Below are positions 1-8,552 of a stretch of DNA of 64,000 bases, piece after piece (positions within the stretch are counted from its first letter, which is position 1; each line of letters opens with the position of its first letter). The position numbers were made by a program, and so were the translations under genes. The stretch is from Anatilimnocola aggregata (GTDB lineage Bacteria; Planctomycetota; Planctomycetia; Pirellulales; Pirellulaceae), in contig NZ_CP036274.1 in the NCBI RefSeq assembly GCF_007747655.1, positions 7,998,001-8,062,000 of the forward strand, in the 5' to 3' direction. The notes beneath the pieces were generated by a model that saw only the letters and a program-made list of their open reading frames with translations, did not search any database and was not told where the DNA came from.

Positions 1-718
1 GCCCTTCGGGAAGTGCCAGGTTGGGCGCTTGAAAGCTGAGTTGCGAATCGGCCTTGCCCGTTTCGTGATGGAATTCGTACTCGGGATAAGCGCCGTAGGT
101 CTTGCCATTGAACGGCGAAGCCGAGATGAACCATGGCTCGCGCTTCGGTCCCATCAGGCCCGCAAACTGGCCAGGAATGACGCGCCCAGTACGATGGATC
201 AACCGTTCGGGCAGCACCACGGCGGGTGGCAGGTTGTTCGTCGGGCGCAAGACGTCGCTAGTGATCGCGGCCATCGACGGCCAATCACCGGGCATCGGCT
301 TCGAGGGGTTAAAGCCCACGGGCATCGGCGAGCGACCCGAGAGCATTACCATGTGACCTTGCGAATGTTCGTTATAAGGATGCGTCAGCGAGCGGACGAC
401 GGCCCACTTATCGCTGCGCGCGGCCAGCAGCGGCAGATGTTCGGAAACATGCACTCCCGGGGTCTTGGTATTGATCGCCTTGAACTCGCCGCGAACATTT
501 TCGGGCGCGTCGGGCTTCGGATCAAAACTATCCTGCTGAGCGAGACCGCCGGACAGAAAGATGTAAATGACCGACTTGGCTTTGCGAACTTTGCCCGCGC
601 TATCGGCAGCCTGCAGCGCCGAGAGATGATTCATCCCCAGCCCGAGCAGGCCAATGCTCCCCGCTTGAATGGCAGTGCGGCGTGAAAACTGAGGATGCTG
701 TGCGGCAAGTTTGGTCAT
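1..718 (-). CDS. DUF1501 family secreted protein, C-terminus beyond the window
   Basis: The gene starts at the ATG complementary to 716-718 and runs off the left edge, leaving about 239 residues visible. The N-terminus carries a twin-arginine-like signal (SRRTAIQAG followed by a Gly/Leu-rich stretch), then the DUF1501 opening block (YIFLSGGLAQQDSFDPKP) and the conserved SEHLPLLA and VRSLTHPYNEHSQGH blocks. DUF1501 proteins belong to the alkaline phosphatase/sulfatase-like superfamily and are greatly expanded in planctomycetes. Their substrates are largely unknown. The catalytic-like WDTHG and SEFGRTP blocks would lie outside the window. It is the last gene of a minus-strand run with the WD40 gene and a second DUF1501 gene. 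The family call is firm from the visible blocks; the function is unknown. Confidence 0.88.
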   Translation of the reverse strand, partial: MTKLAAQHPQFSRRTAIQAGSIGLLGLGMNHLSALQAADSAGKVRKAKSVIYIFLSGGLAQQDSFDPKPDAPENVRGEFKAINTKTPGVHVSEHLPLLAARSDKWAVVRSLTHPYNEHSQGHMVMLSGRSPMPVGFNPSKPMPGDWPSMAAITSDVLRPTNNLPPAVVLPERLIHRTGRVIPGQFAGLMGPKREPWFISASPFNGKTYGAYPEYEFHHETGKADSQLSFQAPNLALPEG

Positions 719-772
719 GTTCGAATCCTGCGAATTAGCTCAGTCTCGTGACTCGGTCATCTCATCCTTAGC

Positions 773-847
773 CCAGTCATTCCCTGACTGGCACCTCGTA
801 GTCCAGTCATTCCATGACTGGAAACTGCGAGTCACGGAGTGACTCGC
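773..847. repeat. Three consecutive short palindromes (CCAGTCA and GCGAGTCAC types)
   Basis: Two copies of a hairpin with stem CCAGTCA/TGACTGG and a 5-nt loop lie at 773-791 and 803-821. They are followed at 827-847 by a perfect 9-bp stem GCGAGTCAC/GTGACTCGC with a GGA loop. They sit between two minus-strand genes. No T-tract follows, so a Rho-independent terminator role is not shown. They resemble the REP-type intergenic repeats seen elsewhere in the window. Confidence 0.75.
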
Positions 848-872
848 CAACGTGCCAGCATTCTACGAGCGG

Positions 873-1934
873 TTAAGCGGGAATCGCAAACAGGTGAATG
901 GGAGATTTGTTCCCCAGGTACTCGCCATCTTTGCCGAGGCGGCGGCCGTTGCCGTTGCTGCCAGTATTGGTCGCGGCGACGGCAAAGCGTTTGCCATCGG
1001 GGTGCCAACTCAGGCTGTGCGGGTTCGCCAGCTTTTTCTCGGTGAAGAACGGGGTCTTCTCATCGGGCCGCACATAGAGCAACTGCCCCTTGCCAGGCGT
1101 GCCGTAGGTGACGAGCGACAAAAAGCCTTCGTCATGATAGCGCAAATCGGCCACAAACACGTCCTGACCATCGCCCAGGTCGAACTTCTGCTTCTGCTCG
1201 CCGGTAGCCATGTCGAACAGCAGCAGCGTCGGCACACCAACGACCGTCCCGCCGTTCTTCGGCAGCGTACCGCCGACAGCCAGCATTTTTGCTTCGCGAT
1301 CGAAGGTCAGGCACTGCACGCCGCCGCAATCTTGCAGGCGAGACAATACGAACAAGATGCCCGCGTCGAACTTCTTAATCAGCGTGCCGTCGAGCTTCAG
1401 CCACTGGACGATTCCCTTGGCATCGCCAACGAGCAAGCTGCCATCGGGATGAAACTTGACCACGCGAGGATCTTCGACAATGGACAACTCGTGTTGCAAT
1501 TTGCCATCGGCGATCGACCAGATCTTCAGTTTGTGATCGGTGGCGATGCTGGCGAGCAACTGGCCGTCGCCGTTGATGGACAGGTCGCGAATCCAACCAT
1601 CATGGGCCTGTTCGTGTTGCCACGTGGCAGCGGGCTTCTCGCCGTGAATGTCTCCCCAGCAAACGAGCTTGCCCCACGAGTCGCCAGCAAAGAGTTGTTC
1701 ACCGCCGGGAGTGAAAGCAAAAGCTTCGATCCAACCGTGATGACCTTCGAGCGCCGCGAGTTCGGTGAACTCTTCGGTTTGAAAATTCCAGCGGCGAATC
1801 TTGGCGTCGTATCCGCCGGCCACTAGCACTTTGCCACACGGGCTGAACCGCGCGCTCGAGACCTGGGGATCGGCATCGATGACTTTGAATTGCTTGGGCT
1901 GGTATTTCTTCAGTAGTTCGGGAGTTTCGATCAT
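873..1934 (-). CDS. WD40 repeat beta-propeller protein
   Basis: This 353-residue protein has repeated WD40-like blades, for example SSARFSPCGKVLVAGGYDAK, GHHGWIEAFAFTPGGEQLFAG, GWIRDLSINGDGQLLASIA with DHKLKIW, and HSLSWHPDGKRFAVAA. About six or seven blades can be counted, which fits one propeller. No signal peptide is evident, so it may be cytoplasmic. WD40 propellers usually act as protein-interaction platforms. The ATG at 1932-1934 is preceded by AGGAA about 9 nt upstream. It lies between two DUF1501 genes, an arrangement common in planctomycetes where propeller and DUF1501/DUF1553 proteins cluster. The biochemical role is unknown. Confidence 0.85.
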   Translation of the reverse strand: MIETPELLKKYQPKQFKVIDADPQVSSARFSPCGKVLVAGGYDAKIRRWNFQTEEFTELAALEGHHGWIEAFAFTPGGEQLFAGDSWGKLVCWGDIHGEKPAATWQHEQAHDGWIRDLSINGDGQLLASIATDHKLKIWSIADGKLQHELSIVEDPRVVKFHPDGSLLVGDAKGIVQWLKLDGTLIKKFDAGILFVLSRLQDCGGVQCLTFDREAKMLAVGGTLPKNGGTVVGVPTLLLFDMATGEQKQKFDLGDGQDVFVADLRYHDEGFLSLVTYGTPGKGQLLYVRPDEKTPFFTEKKLANPHSLSWHPDGKRFAVAATNTGSNGNGRRLGKDGEYLGNKSPIHLFAIPA

Positions 1935-1981
1935 GGTTCGTTCCTACGTGTTCAAACTGTGGAAGGTGGTCAACCGCAATT

Positions 1982-2004
1982 GTCATCTCGCGGAGTGAGA
2001 TGAC
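1982..2004. repeat. Palindrome abutting a DUF1501 stop codon
   Basis: Stem GTCATCTC/GAGATGAC (8 bp) encloses the 7-nt loop GCGGAGT. It begins immediately downstream of the stop of the DUF1501 gene on the minus strand and touches the stop codon. The CGGAGTGA core is shared with the palindrome at 827-847. It could act in 3' end formation or mRNA stabilisation, but there is no T-run. Confidence 0.65.
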
Positions 2005-3290
2005 TACGAAAGGAGCTCCTTCACAGGTTGCATATCGTCGTGGGCGATCGGCAGGGGCTGCCCGACGTTGTTGTATTCGATCTTCTTCGGGTCAATACCC
2101 AGGGCATTGAACCAGGTGTGGAACAAATGACCAATGTCGTGTTCGTCACCATCGACCCAGGTTCCTTGGTTGTTTGTCTTGCCCACCACCAGCCCGCGGT
2201 TGATACCGCAGCCCGTCATGGCAACCGACCAGGCTTCGGGCCAGTGATCGCGGCCGATGTGGCCGTTGATGCGCGGGGTGCGACCAAACTCGCTCATGGT
2301 AATGACGAGCGTGTTATCGAGCATGCCGCGCTCGGACAGGTCTTCGATCATCGCCGCAAACGCCTGATCGTAGCGCGGCATCAAGCTCAGGTGACCATTG
2401 AAGTTGTCGCCGTGCGTATCCCAGCCATAGCTGTTCACTTTGACGAACGTCACGCCCGCTTCGAGCATCTTGCGGCCTTGCAGCATGTGCCGGCCGAACT
2501 CGTGCGTGCCATACCGCTCGACATCTTTCGGATCGAACTTCGATGTATCGAACAGATCCTGCCTGCGCATCAGCGTGCGAGCCACGTCGTAGACATAACC
2601 CTGAGCATCGCCGACTTGCTTGCGGCGACCAGCGGCATATTTGGCGTTGGCCAGCTTGCGCAGTTCGTCCCGTTCGGCATCGAGTTCAGGAGTGATCTCG
2701 CTATGCAGGGGCAAGTTCTCCGGCGGCTTGCCGTCGCCGAAGGCGATGCAGCCATACTTAGGGCCGAGAAAACCAGCATCGGTATGGATGAACCCGCTAC
2801 TGCCTGGCTTGATCCACACGTAAGGAGGCAGCCCGCTATCGCCGGAACCAAGCAGCTTGGCCACGGCAGAACCGAAGAACGGATACGTGACGCCCCGGTT
2901 CTTAGGATCGCCGCGCTGAATGCGAGCCACACCCGCCGAGTGAGAATTGTCTTTGGTGCAAACGCTGCGAATCACGGCCAGGTGATGCATCTGCTTCGCG
3001 GTCTTCGGCATCAGTTCGCTGATGTGAATGCCGGGGACCGAAGTCGGAATGGCGCGAAAGGGACCACCGAACAGCGTGTTCGGCTTGGGGTCCCAACTTT
3101 CCAGCTGGCTCATGCCGCCGTCGATCCAGATGAACAGCACTTGCTTGTTCTTCTTTTTCACTTCTTCGGCAATCGCCGGCTGCAACAAATCGCTGACTCC
3201 GAGTGCGCCGACGGTACCAGCAGCCGCGCCGAGCAATTGCCGCCGCGATAGGGTGTGCTCCCATGGTTTGCAAAGACGGTTGTTCAGCAT
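2004..3290 (-). CDS. DUF1501 family secreted protein
   Basis: I place the start at the ATG complementary to 3288-3290, giving 428 residues. The frame stays open further upstream, but that part is made of palindromic intergenic repeat and is unlikely to be translated. The N-terminus has a Tat-like signal (SRRQLLGAAAGTVGALGV). Family blocks follow in order: LFIWIDGGMSQLESWDPKP, ISELMPKTAKQMHHLAVIRS, GWDTHGDNFNGH and SEFGRTPRINGHIGRDHW. The last two are the phosphatase-superfamily-like blocks of DUF1501. It lies directly downstream of a DUF1549/DUF1553 gene on the same strand, the classic planctomycete pairing. The pair is widely presumed to act in the periplasm or paryphoplasm, but no reaction is established. 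Confidence 0.92.
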   Translation of the reverse strand: MLNNRLCKPWEHTLSRRQLLGAAAGTVGALGVSDLLQPAIAEEVKKKNKQVLFIWIDGGMSQLESWDPKPNTLFGGPFRAIPTSVPGIHISELMPKTAKQMHHLAVIRSVCTKDNSHSAGVARIQRGDPKNRGVTYPFFGSAVAKLLGSGDSGLPPYVWIKPGSSGFIHTDAGFLGPKYGCIAFGDGKPPENLPLHSEITPELDAERDELRKLANAKYAAGRRKQVGDAQGYVYDVARTLMRRQDLFDTSKFDPKDVERYGTHEFGRHMLQGRKMLEAGVTFVKVNSYGWDTHGDNFNGHLSLMPRYDQAFAAMIEDLSERGMLDNTLVITMSEFGRTPRINGHIGRDHWPEAWSVAMTGCGINRGLVVGKTNNQGTWVDGDEHDIGHLFHTWFNALGIDPKKIEYNNVGQPLPIAHDDMQPVKELLS

Positions 3291-3306
3291 CGGAGGTCTC
3301 GTTGAG

Positions 3307-3395
3307 GTAGGGTGGGCCGAGTGAAACGAGGCCCACCGTAATGTGCGTGGCGATGTCGATTTCGGTGGGCCTCGCGTTGCTCGGCCCACCCTACG
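3307..3395. repeat. Inverted pair of GTAGGGTGGGCC-type palindromes
   Basis: Two copies in opposite orientation, 3307-3340 and 3363-3395, each contain a GGTGGGCC/GGCCCACC stem with a variable 10-11 nt loop. The outer ends (GTAGGGTGGGCC and GGCCCACCCTAC) can also pair with each other. The same family recurs at 25315-25404. It sits between the DUF1549/1553 gene and the downstream DUF1501 gene and would be transcribed with them. Confidence 0.85.
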
Positions 3396-3407
3396 GAAAT
3401 GGGGAAA

Positions 3408-5015
3408 CTAGTGATTAATTCCAAACTCGTTCGAGGCCAGCAAACTCCAGGCGAGCGTGCGAATCGACTCGGTGCGAGCATCGGCATGCTTGGCCAGGTA
3501 GTCGGCAACAATCTTCTTCTCGTCAGCGGTCGGCTGGCGAGTCAGCACGCTCAGGTAGAGTTCGTCGGCGAGCGCGCCAGCATCGGTTAGTTTTTCCAGG
3601 CGGGCTGTCAGGTTATCCTCCTGCGGCTTGAGCCAACCGATGACCGTAGTGTCGTTCAGCAGGAAGAGGGCGGCCTTCACCGAAGGAGCATGCTCTACTT
3701 CCGGCTCGCGAGCCGGCAGGGCGAAGGCCTTGTCGAACTTGGCCTGCAAATCGGCCAGTTGCTTGGCTTCTTTCACCGTGGCCGACATACCAGTCGCGGT
3801 GAGCATGCTTTGCAGCAGTTGTTCCGAGAGGAGCGGCTTCTCGAGCGCCACGCGATACGACTGGAGTGGAATATCGTCGGCGGCGAACGAGGCGACGGTG
3901 CTCCGTTGATACGTCTTCGTGAGGGCCAGTTCTTTGAGCAGCCAGCGCAGGTCAAAATCCTTGGCGGCCAGTTCATCGGCCAGCAACGACAGAACGGCCG
4001 GATGCGACGCAGGGTTGTCCTTGTGCATCAGATCGAGCGGATGAACTTGCCCGCGCCCCATGAGCAACCACCACATGCGGTTGGCAATGTTCTGTTTGAA
4101 GAACGGATTGCTGGTTGTCGGCAACTGCTCGGCCAGGGCTTGCAGCGCGCTGAACTTCGGCTTGCCCGGCGTCTTGGCTTTAAGATCGGGCTTAACTTCG
4201 TATTCTTCTCCCTTTTCGAACGTGGGGAGCGACACTTCCTGCAAGCCGGGCACCTGTGGGCCGATCGACTTCGGCTCCTGCACAAACACCGACATGAACT
4301 CGACCTTCTTCAGCAGCGGCTTCTCGGCAACTGCAGGAAACTTCACATCGGTTCGCAGCCCCACCTGGCTGATATATGCAAACAAGCCGTGATAGTGCTC
4401 CTGCTTGTATTCGTCGACGAAGAGATGGTCATGACACTGAGCACACTGGACATCGATGCCCATGAACAGCCGGCCGACATCGCGGACCAGCGCGGGCACA
4501 TCGACCGGTACCTGCCCGTTAGTTTCCAGCCGCTTCGAAAAGAAGAGGGCGCTGCCCCGAGTCTGTTCGTCGTCCGCATTCGGGTTGAGCAGTTCGCGAA
4601 CGAGTTGGTCCCAATGTTTGTTCACCTTGACCGATTCGGCGAGAAACTTCTTCCACTCTTCGTGGTCTCCCAGCCGTTCCATGAGCATCACGTGCAACAC
4701 TTGCTGCAGGCGGCGAACGTGGTCGTCGCTGGCCAGCAACTGGTCGATGACTTTGGAGCGCTTGTCCTTGTCTTGGTCGGCAAAAAACGCAGCCGCCTCG
4801 TCTCGCGTGGGAATGCGGCCGGCCAAATCGAGATAGACCCGGCGGAGGAACTCGCCATCCCTGGTCTGCGGAGCTAACTCTCCCCCAGCAGCTCCCTCGA
4901 TTAACTGGTCGATGCGCGCGTGCAACGGAGCGTCTTCAGCATGAGCCGAATGCCACGCTTGGCAAACGAATGAGCAGCCGAACAGGAGAACAAAGCAACT
5001 AACCTTCCAAACCAT
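3408..5015 (-). CDS. DUF1549/DUF1553 (PSCyt2/PSD1) domain protein
   Basis: The 535-residue protein has a signal peptide (VSCFVLLFGCSFVCQAWHSAHA). An N-terminal DUF1549 region carries the typical block RRVYLDLAGRIPTRDEAAAF and a CAQCHDH motif within FMGIDVQCAQCHDHLF. The C-terminal DUF1553 region has NIANRMWWLLMGRG, DLRWLLKELALTKTYQRS and EKPLLSEQLLQSML. CxxCH is a c-type haem signature, but in DUF1549 proteins haem attachment is not generally proven. It is shorter than many relatives and lacks an N-terminal PSCyt1 cytochrome domain. The start ATG has GAGG about 10 nt upstream. The DUF1501 gene follows on the same strand, matching the common planctomycete two-gene unit. Function is unknown. 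Confidence 0.9.
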   Translation of the reverse strand: MVWKVSCFVLLFGCSFVCQAWHSAHAEDAPLHARIDQLIEGAAGGELAPQTRDGEFLRRVYLDLAGRIPTRDEAAAFFADQDKDKRSKVIDQLLASDDHVRRLQQVLHVMLMERLGDHEEWKKFLAESVKVNKHWDQLVRELLNPNADDEQTRGSALFFSKRLETNGQVPVDVPALVRDVGRLFMGIDVQCAQCHDHLFVDEYKQEHYHGLFAYISQVGLRTDVKFPAVAEKPLLKKVEFMSVFVQEPKSIGPQVPGLQEVSLPTFEKGEEYEVKPDLKAKTPGKPKFSALQALAEQLPTTSNPFFKQNIANRMWWLLMGRGQVHPLDLMHKDNPASHPAVLSLLADELAAKDFDLRWLLKELALTKTYQRSTVASFAADDIPLQSYRVALEKPLLSEQLLQSMLTATGMSATVKEAKQLADLQAKFDKAFALPAREPEVEHAPSVKAALFLLNDTTVIGWLKPQEDNLTARLEKLTDAGALADELYLSVLTRQPTADEKKIVADYLAKHADARTESIRTLAWSLLASNEFGINH

Positions 5016-5197
5016 AGGAGAAACCTCTGTCGGCAGGCTGGGCGGCGGGCGGGACGATCTGTTTTTGGCGGGGGTCGCATGAGCGACAGCTGATGCTTAG
5101 TCTAATGAATGGCATCGGCGACAGGAAAGCAGAATCTGGCAAAATTCTGCCTGTGCGGTGCTGCTTGTCGGGCTCCTTTTCTCGTTCCGAGGTCGCA

Positions 5198-6451
5198 ATG
5201 TCCTGCAGCCGCTTGGTTTTGGGTTGTTTCCTGATGTTATTGTCGGTTGGCTGGACGACCCGGGCAGTTGGGCAAGCTATTCCGTCTGCGCCGCCGCCCC
5301 TGAAGTTGGTCGCGCCGGCTGATGCGGGCTTTGAGGCAGAGAAACTGCCAGGGGTTGAGAAAATCGTCGCGGCTGGCTTGGCGGCGAAGAAAATGCCGGG
5401 CTGCGTGGTGGCGTTTGGCAGCCGTGGAAAACTGGCCTGGCTTTAGGCGTATGGAGTCAAATGCGTTGCCGATGGCGACGAGCCAGCTGAGTTGATGACG
5501 ACCAACACGGTTTTCGATCTGGCTTCGCTGACCAAGCCGATTGCTACGGCGACGAGTGTAATGCTGCTGGTCGAACAAGGGAAAGTGAAACTCGACGAGC
5601 CAGTCGCCACCTATCTGCCGACATTTATAGAGACTGGCGATGCCGAAGCTAATGCAGCGAAGCAGAAGGTCACAGTGCGGCAACTGTTGCTTCATACCAG
5701 CGGGCAAATCGCCGATAACGCGCTGCGGGACTACTTGCAGGGCGTGGACGAAGCCAACCAGCGACTGCTGGCACTCAAACTGAGCAAACCGCCGGGCGAG
5801 ACGTTCGTCTACAGCGACGTGAACTTCATCACGCTCGGGCTGCAGATCGAAAAACTGAGCGGGCAGAACGTACACGAGTTCTCACAGGCTCACATTTTTC
5901 GCCCTTTGGGGATGGACGAGACCGGCTTTGTGCCTGGCAAGTCACTGGGCTATCGCACTGCGCCGACCGAGAAACGTGACGGCCACTGGATGCGAGGTAC
6001 CGTGCACGATCCACGGTCTTATGCGCTGCGAGGTATTGCCGGGCACGCGGGACTCTTCTCCACGGCCGAAGATCTGGCCCGGTATGCCTCGGCAATGCTC
6101 AACCGAGGCGAATATCAGGGCGTGAAGATCATGCAACCCGAGACCTGGCAGTTGATGACGACCGGCAACGTGGTTCCCGGTCGCCGCAACGATGGCGAGA
6201 AGTACGAAGGACTGCGCGGACTGGGTTGGGACATGCGGACCGGCTTCTCGACCAACGGCGGCACTGCCCGCTCGGCAGCTGCGTTTGGTCACGGCGGCTT
6301 CACCGGCACCGCGATCTGGATCGACCCCGAGCAGGATTGGTTCCTCATCTTCCTGAGCAACCGCGTCCATCCCGATGGCAAAGGAAGCGTGAATCCGCTC
6401 ATCGGCGAAATTGCCACGCTGGTGGCCGCAGCGAGGCAGGCGGGTAAATAG
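5198..6451 (+). pseudogene. Serine beta-lactamase-fold hydrolase with an in-frame TAG
   Basis: Reading from the ATG at 5198 (GAGG upstream) gives a signal peptide (LVLGCFLMLLSVGWTTRAVG) and the start of a class C beta-lactamase/DD-peptidase-like domain, then a TAG at 5444-5446 (codon 83). The same frame continues without a shift to 6451. It carries the whole active site: SLTK (Ser110, Lys113), YSD at about codon 205 and HGG at about 365. Residues on both sides of the stop fit one family alignment (GKLAWL, stop, AYGV), so a single base change probably created the TAG. The first ATG after the stop (5495) lies 15 codons before the catalytic Ser, so reinitiation could give a cytoplasmic form. A sequencing error cannot be excluded. 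Downstream a weak AATCCC/GGGATT hairpin lies at 6471-6487. Confidence 0.85.
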
Positions 6452-6737
6452 GGGGAGATACCAGGCGAACAATCCCAGTCCGGGATTGGGATTATCGAAA
6501 TGAGATGACAGCGTGATCGAACGGATCACACCGGAAACGGCTGAGAATCCTCTGGCATTTCGCAATTAGCGACTTTCCTGGATGTTTCCTGCGTTTTACA
6601 AGGCTTTTGCAGCGAAGCTACGGCGCAGGAAAGAGATTCTGCAGGCTCTGGCACGGGGCGTGCTTTAAGAGAGTTTCATCACCCGAGCATGTTGCTCAGG
6701 TGTCCCACCTCAATCGTCCCGCCTAGGAGTCCTTGCC

Positions 6738-7034
6738 ATGAATCGTGCTCTCTACACTGTCGTCGCTGTTGTCGCCCTGATGCTCAGCAGCTTGTCCGCT
6801 TCGTCCGCTTACGCCGGAAATGGTTTCGGTGGCGGCAGCAGTTTCCACGGCCATAGCGGTAGCTTTGGTGGTGGCCATAAGAACTTCAAGTTCAACGGTG
6901 GTGGCCACAACTTCCACAATGGCGGTCACAATTTTAATGGCTTCCACTTCAACAAGTTCCACAACTTCCATAACCACAACCAGAACTTCCACCACAACAG
7001 CTTTAAGTTCCACGGCAAGAAGTTCGGCGGCTAG
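6738..7034 (+). CDS. Small secreted Phe/His/Asn/Gly-rich low-complexity protein
   Basis: The 98-residue protein begins with a clear Sec signal peptide (ALYTVVAVVALMLSSLSASSAYA). The mature part of about 70 residues consists almost entirely of Gly, His, Asn, Phe, Lys and Ser in irregular motifs such as GGHNFHNGGHNF and FHNFHNHNQNFHH. The start ATG follows TAGGAG, a good ribosome-binding site. I recognise no domain. The composition suggests metal binding through His, or an aggregation-prone surface or matrix protein, but this is inference. Short Gly/His/Asn-rich secreted proteins do occur in planctomycetes. It stands alone, between the broken hydrolase gene and a convergent glycosyltransferase gene. 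Confidence 0.75.
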   Translation: MNRALYTVVAVVALMLSSLSASSAYAGNGFGGGSSFHGHSGSFGGGHKNFKFNGGGHNFHNGGHNFNGFHFNKFHNFHNHNQNFHHNSFKFHGKKFGG

Positions 7035-7048
7035 TCCTTCGCGATACA

Positions 7049-8296
7049 TCACGAGTGATCGCGGTGAGCTGCGACCAGATTGAGCAGCCACCGCGATTCT
7101 TTTTCACTCGAGATCGTTGCCGCCGTCGAAAGTGCCGATTGCTTTGCCACCTGACCTAGCCGCTCGCGCAGCGCGGCATTCTCAAATAAACGTGTCAGGC
7201 ACAGCGTGAGCGAGTTCTTCTCACTCGCCGCATACAGCAGCCCATTCTGTTCGGGCTCGATCCACTGCCGATGCTCGGTCTGATCGGTCGCCACCACTGC
7301 CAGCCCACTGGCCAGCGCCGCGCGCAGGACAGTCGTTTGACTGGGCCGAGGAGCGGGAGCAATCAGCACGTCCGCCGCTTGCAGCAAATCGGTCCAATCG
7401 TCGAAGGTACCGGGCAAGACCACGCGATAGCGCACATCTAAATCGCAAACCAAGCGAAACATTGTTTCGCGCGCGGGGCCATCGCCGACGATCCACAGCC
7501 GGGCATGCGGCCAGCGATGTTGAATGGGCAGCCAGGCGCGAATCATTGCCTCCAACCCGCGCTCGGGTTGCAGCGAAGCAATGCACACCGCGACTGGTGC
7601 TTCGCCGACGATATGCAGGTCGTGATTCGCTGCTGCGAGCGCCACCCGAGCCGCAGCTTTGGTGGCAGGAGTGCGAGTTGGCAATTCCTGATCGGTCGTC
7701 GATGGCAAAACATGAATCCGTTCAGCCGGATAATTCGCGGCGCGCAATTCAGCGGCGACGAACGAAGAGTTGGCAATGATCGCGCCCGCCTGCCGACAGC
7801 TGTTCGCAATTCGACTGCCAAACCGCGCTTGCTGTTGCCAGGCAACTTCGCCATAGGTGCCCGCTTCACTCGCGCGCAGGACGACGGGAATCTCATTCTC
7901 CGGCAAACTGGCCAACGCGCAAAACGCTTCGGCCCGCAACCCAGCGACGAGGACGGCATCAAACTCCTGCCGCTGCTGGCGCAAGTAACGCGACAAACTA
8001 TACAAGTAGCGCAACATTCCCCAGCCTGGCGTAGCTGGCCAGGGCAAGCGCACGACCGGCACGCCGCGCACGCGACTCCGCTCCGACCATTGTTTCTCCC
8101 AGCGGGGCGTAATGATGGTCGGGGCCGCGCCAAGTTGCGACAACTCTTCCGCGAGTCGCACGAGATCGAGTTCGGCTTCGCCCGCGATGGGCCAGAAGCG
8201 GCGCGCGACGATGGCGATTCGCGGCGCTGCCGGCAACGAATCGCCCGTCTGGCGTGACAACCGCTGACCAACAGGATTTTGGAGCGTACCAGACAT
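7049..8296 (-). CDS. Glycosyltransferase family 4-like (GT-B) protein
   Basis: I start at the ATG complementary to 8294-8296, which is preceded by GAGGGG, giving 415 residues. The N-terminal Rossmann half begins RIAIVARRFWPIAGEAELDLVRLAEELSQLG, typical of GT4. The C-terminal half has VCIASLQPERGLEAMIRAW, ARLWIVGDGPARE, VLPGTFDDWTDLLQAADVLIAP and the acidic region around TEHRQWIEPEQNGLLY in place of the usual EX7E motif. GT4 enzymes transfer a sugar from a nucleotide donor to glycans or lipids. Donor and acceptor cannot be told here. It converges with the small secreted protein gene and stands alone. Confidence 0.85.
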   Translation of the reverse strand: MSGTLQNPVGQRLSRQTGDSLPAAPRIAIVARRFWPIAGEAELDLVRLAEELSQLGAAPTIITPRWEKQWSERSRVRGVPVVRLPWPATPGWGMLRYLYSLSRYLRQQRQEFDAVLVAGLRAEAFCALASLPENEIPVVLRASEAGTYGEVAWQQQARFGSRIANSCRQAGAIIANSSFVAAELRAANYPAERIHVLPSTTDQELPTRTPATKAAARVALAAANHDLHIVGEAPVAVCIASLQPERGLEAMIRAWLPIQHRWPHARLWIVGDGPARETMFRLVCDLDVRYRVVLPGTFDDWTDLLQAADVLIAPAPRPSQTTVLRAALASGLAVVATDQTEHRQWIEPEQNGLLYAASEKNSLTLCLTRLFENAALRERLGQVAKQSALSTAATISSEKESRWLLNLVAAHRDHS

Positions 8297-8552
8297 CCGC
8301 CCCTCAATGACGCACTCGACGTTCGACGAACCCACTGACCACAGGTGTTCACTCAAATCGCAGTTCACGAACCAGCACCAAGCCTGTACTCATCGTACCG
8401 GGTTCTGCCGCCGTCCTCAAACCTGAGCGTACCGGGCGAGTCTCCAGTTCTGGTCGCTGGAGCAACAGCCAGCTACAATCCCGCCTGCTTTACGCAGCCT
8501 ATTTTACACCATCGACCCTCTCTATTTATTATCCAGTTACGAGCACCCTCTC

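Noticed and set aside
718-760. TTCGAATCC followed by AATTAGCTCAG, resembling pieces of a tRNA
   Set aside because: The T-loop-like piece precedes the D-arm-like piece and no acceptor stem or anticodon arm can be formed.
2028-3251. A long plus-strand open frame of about 400 codons
   Set aside because: It is antisense to the DUF1501 gene, whose family motifs are unmistakable; its translation has no domain. High GC often opens such shadow frames.
3690-4877. Plus-strand open frame of about 395 codons
   Set aside because: It is antisense to the DUF1549/1553 gene and shows no family-like sequence.
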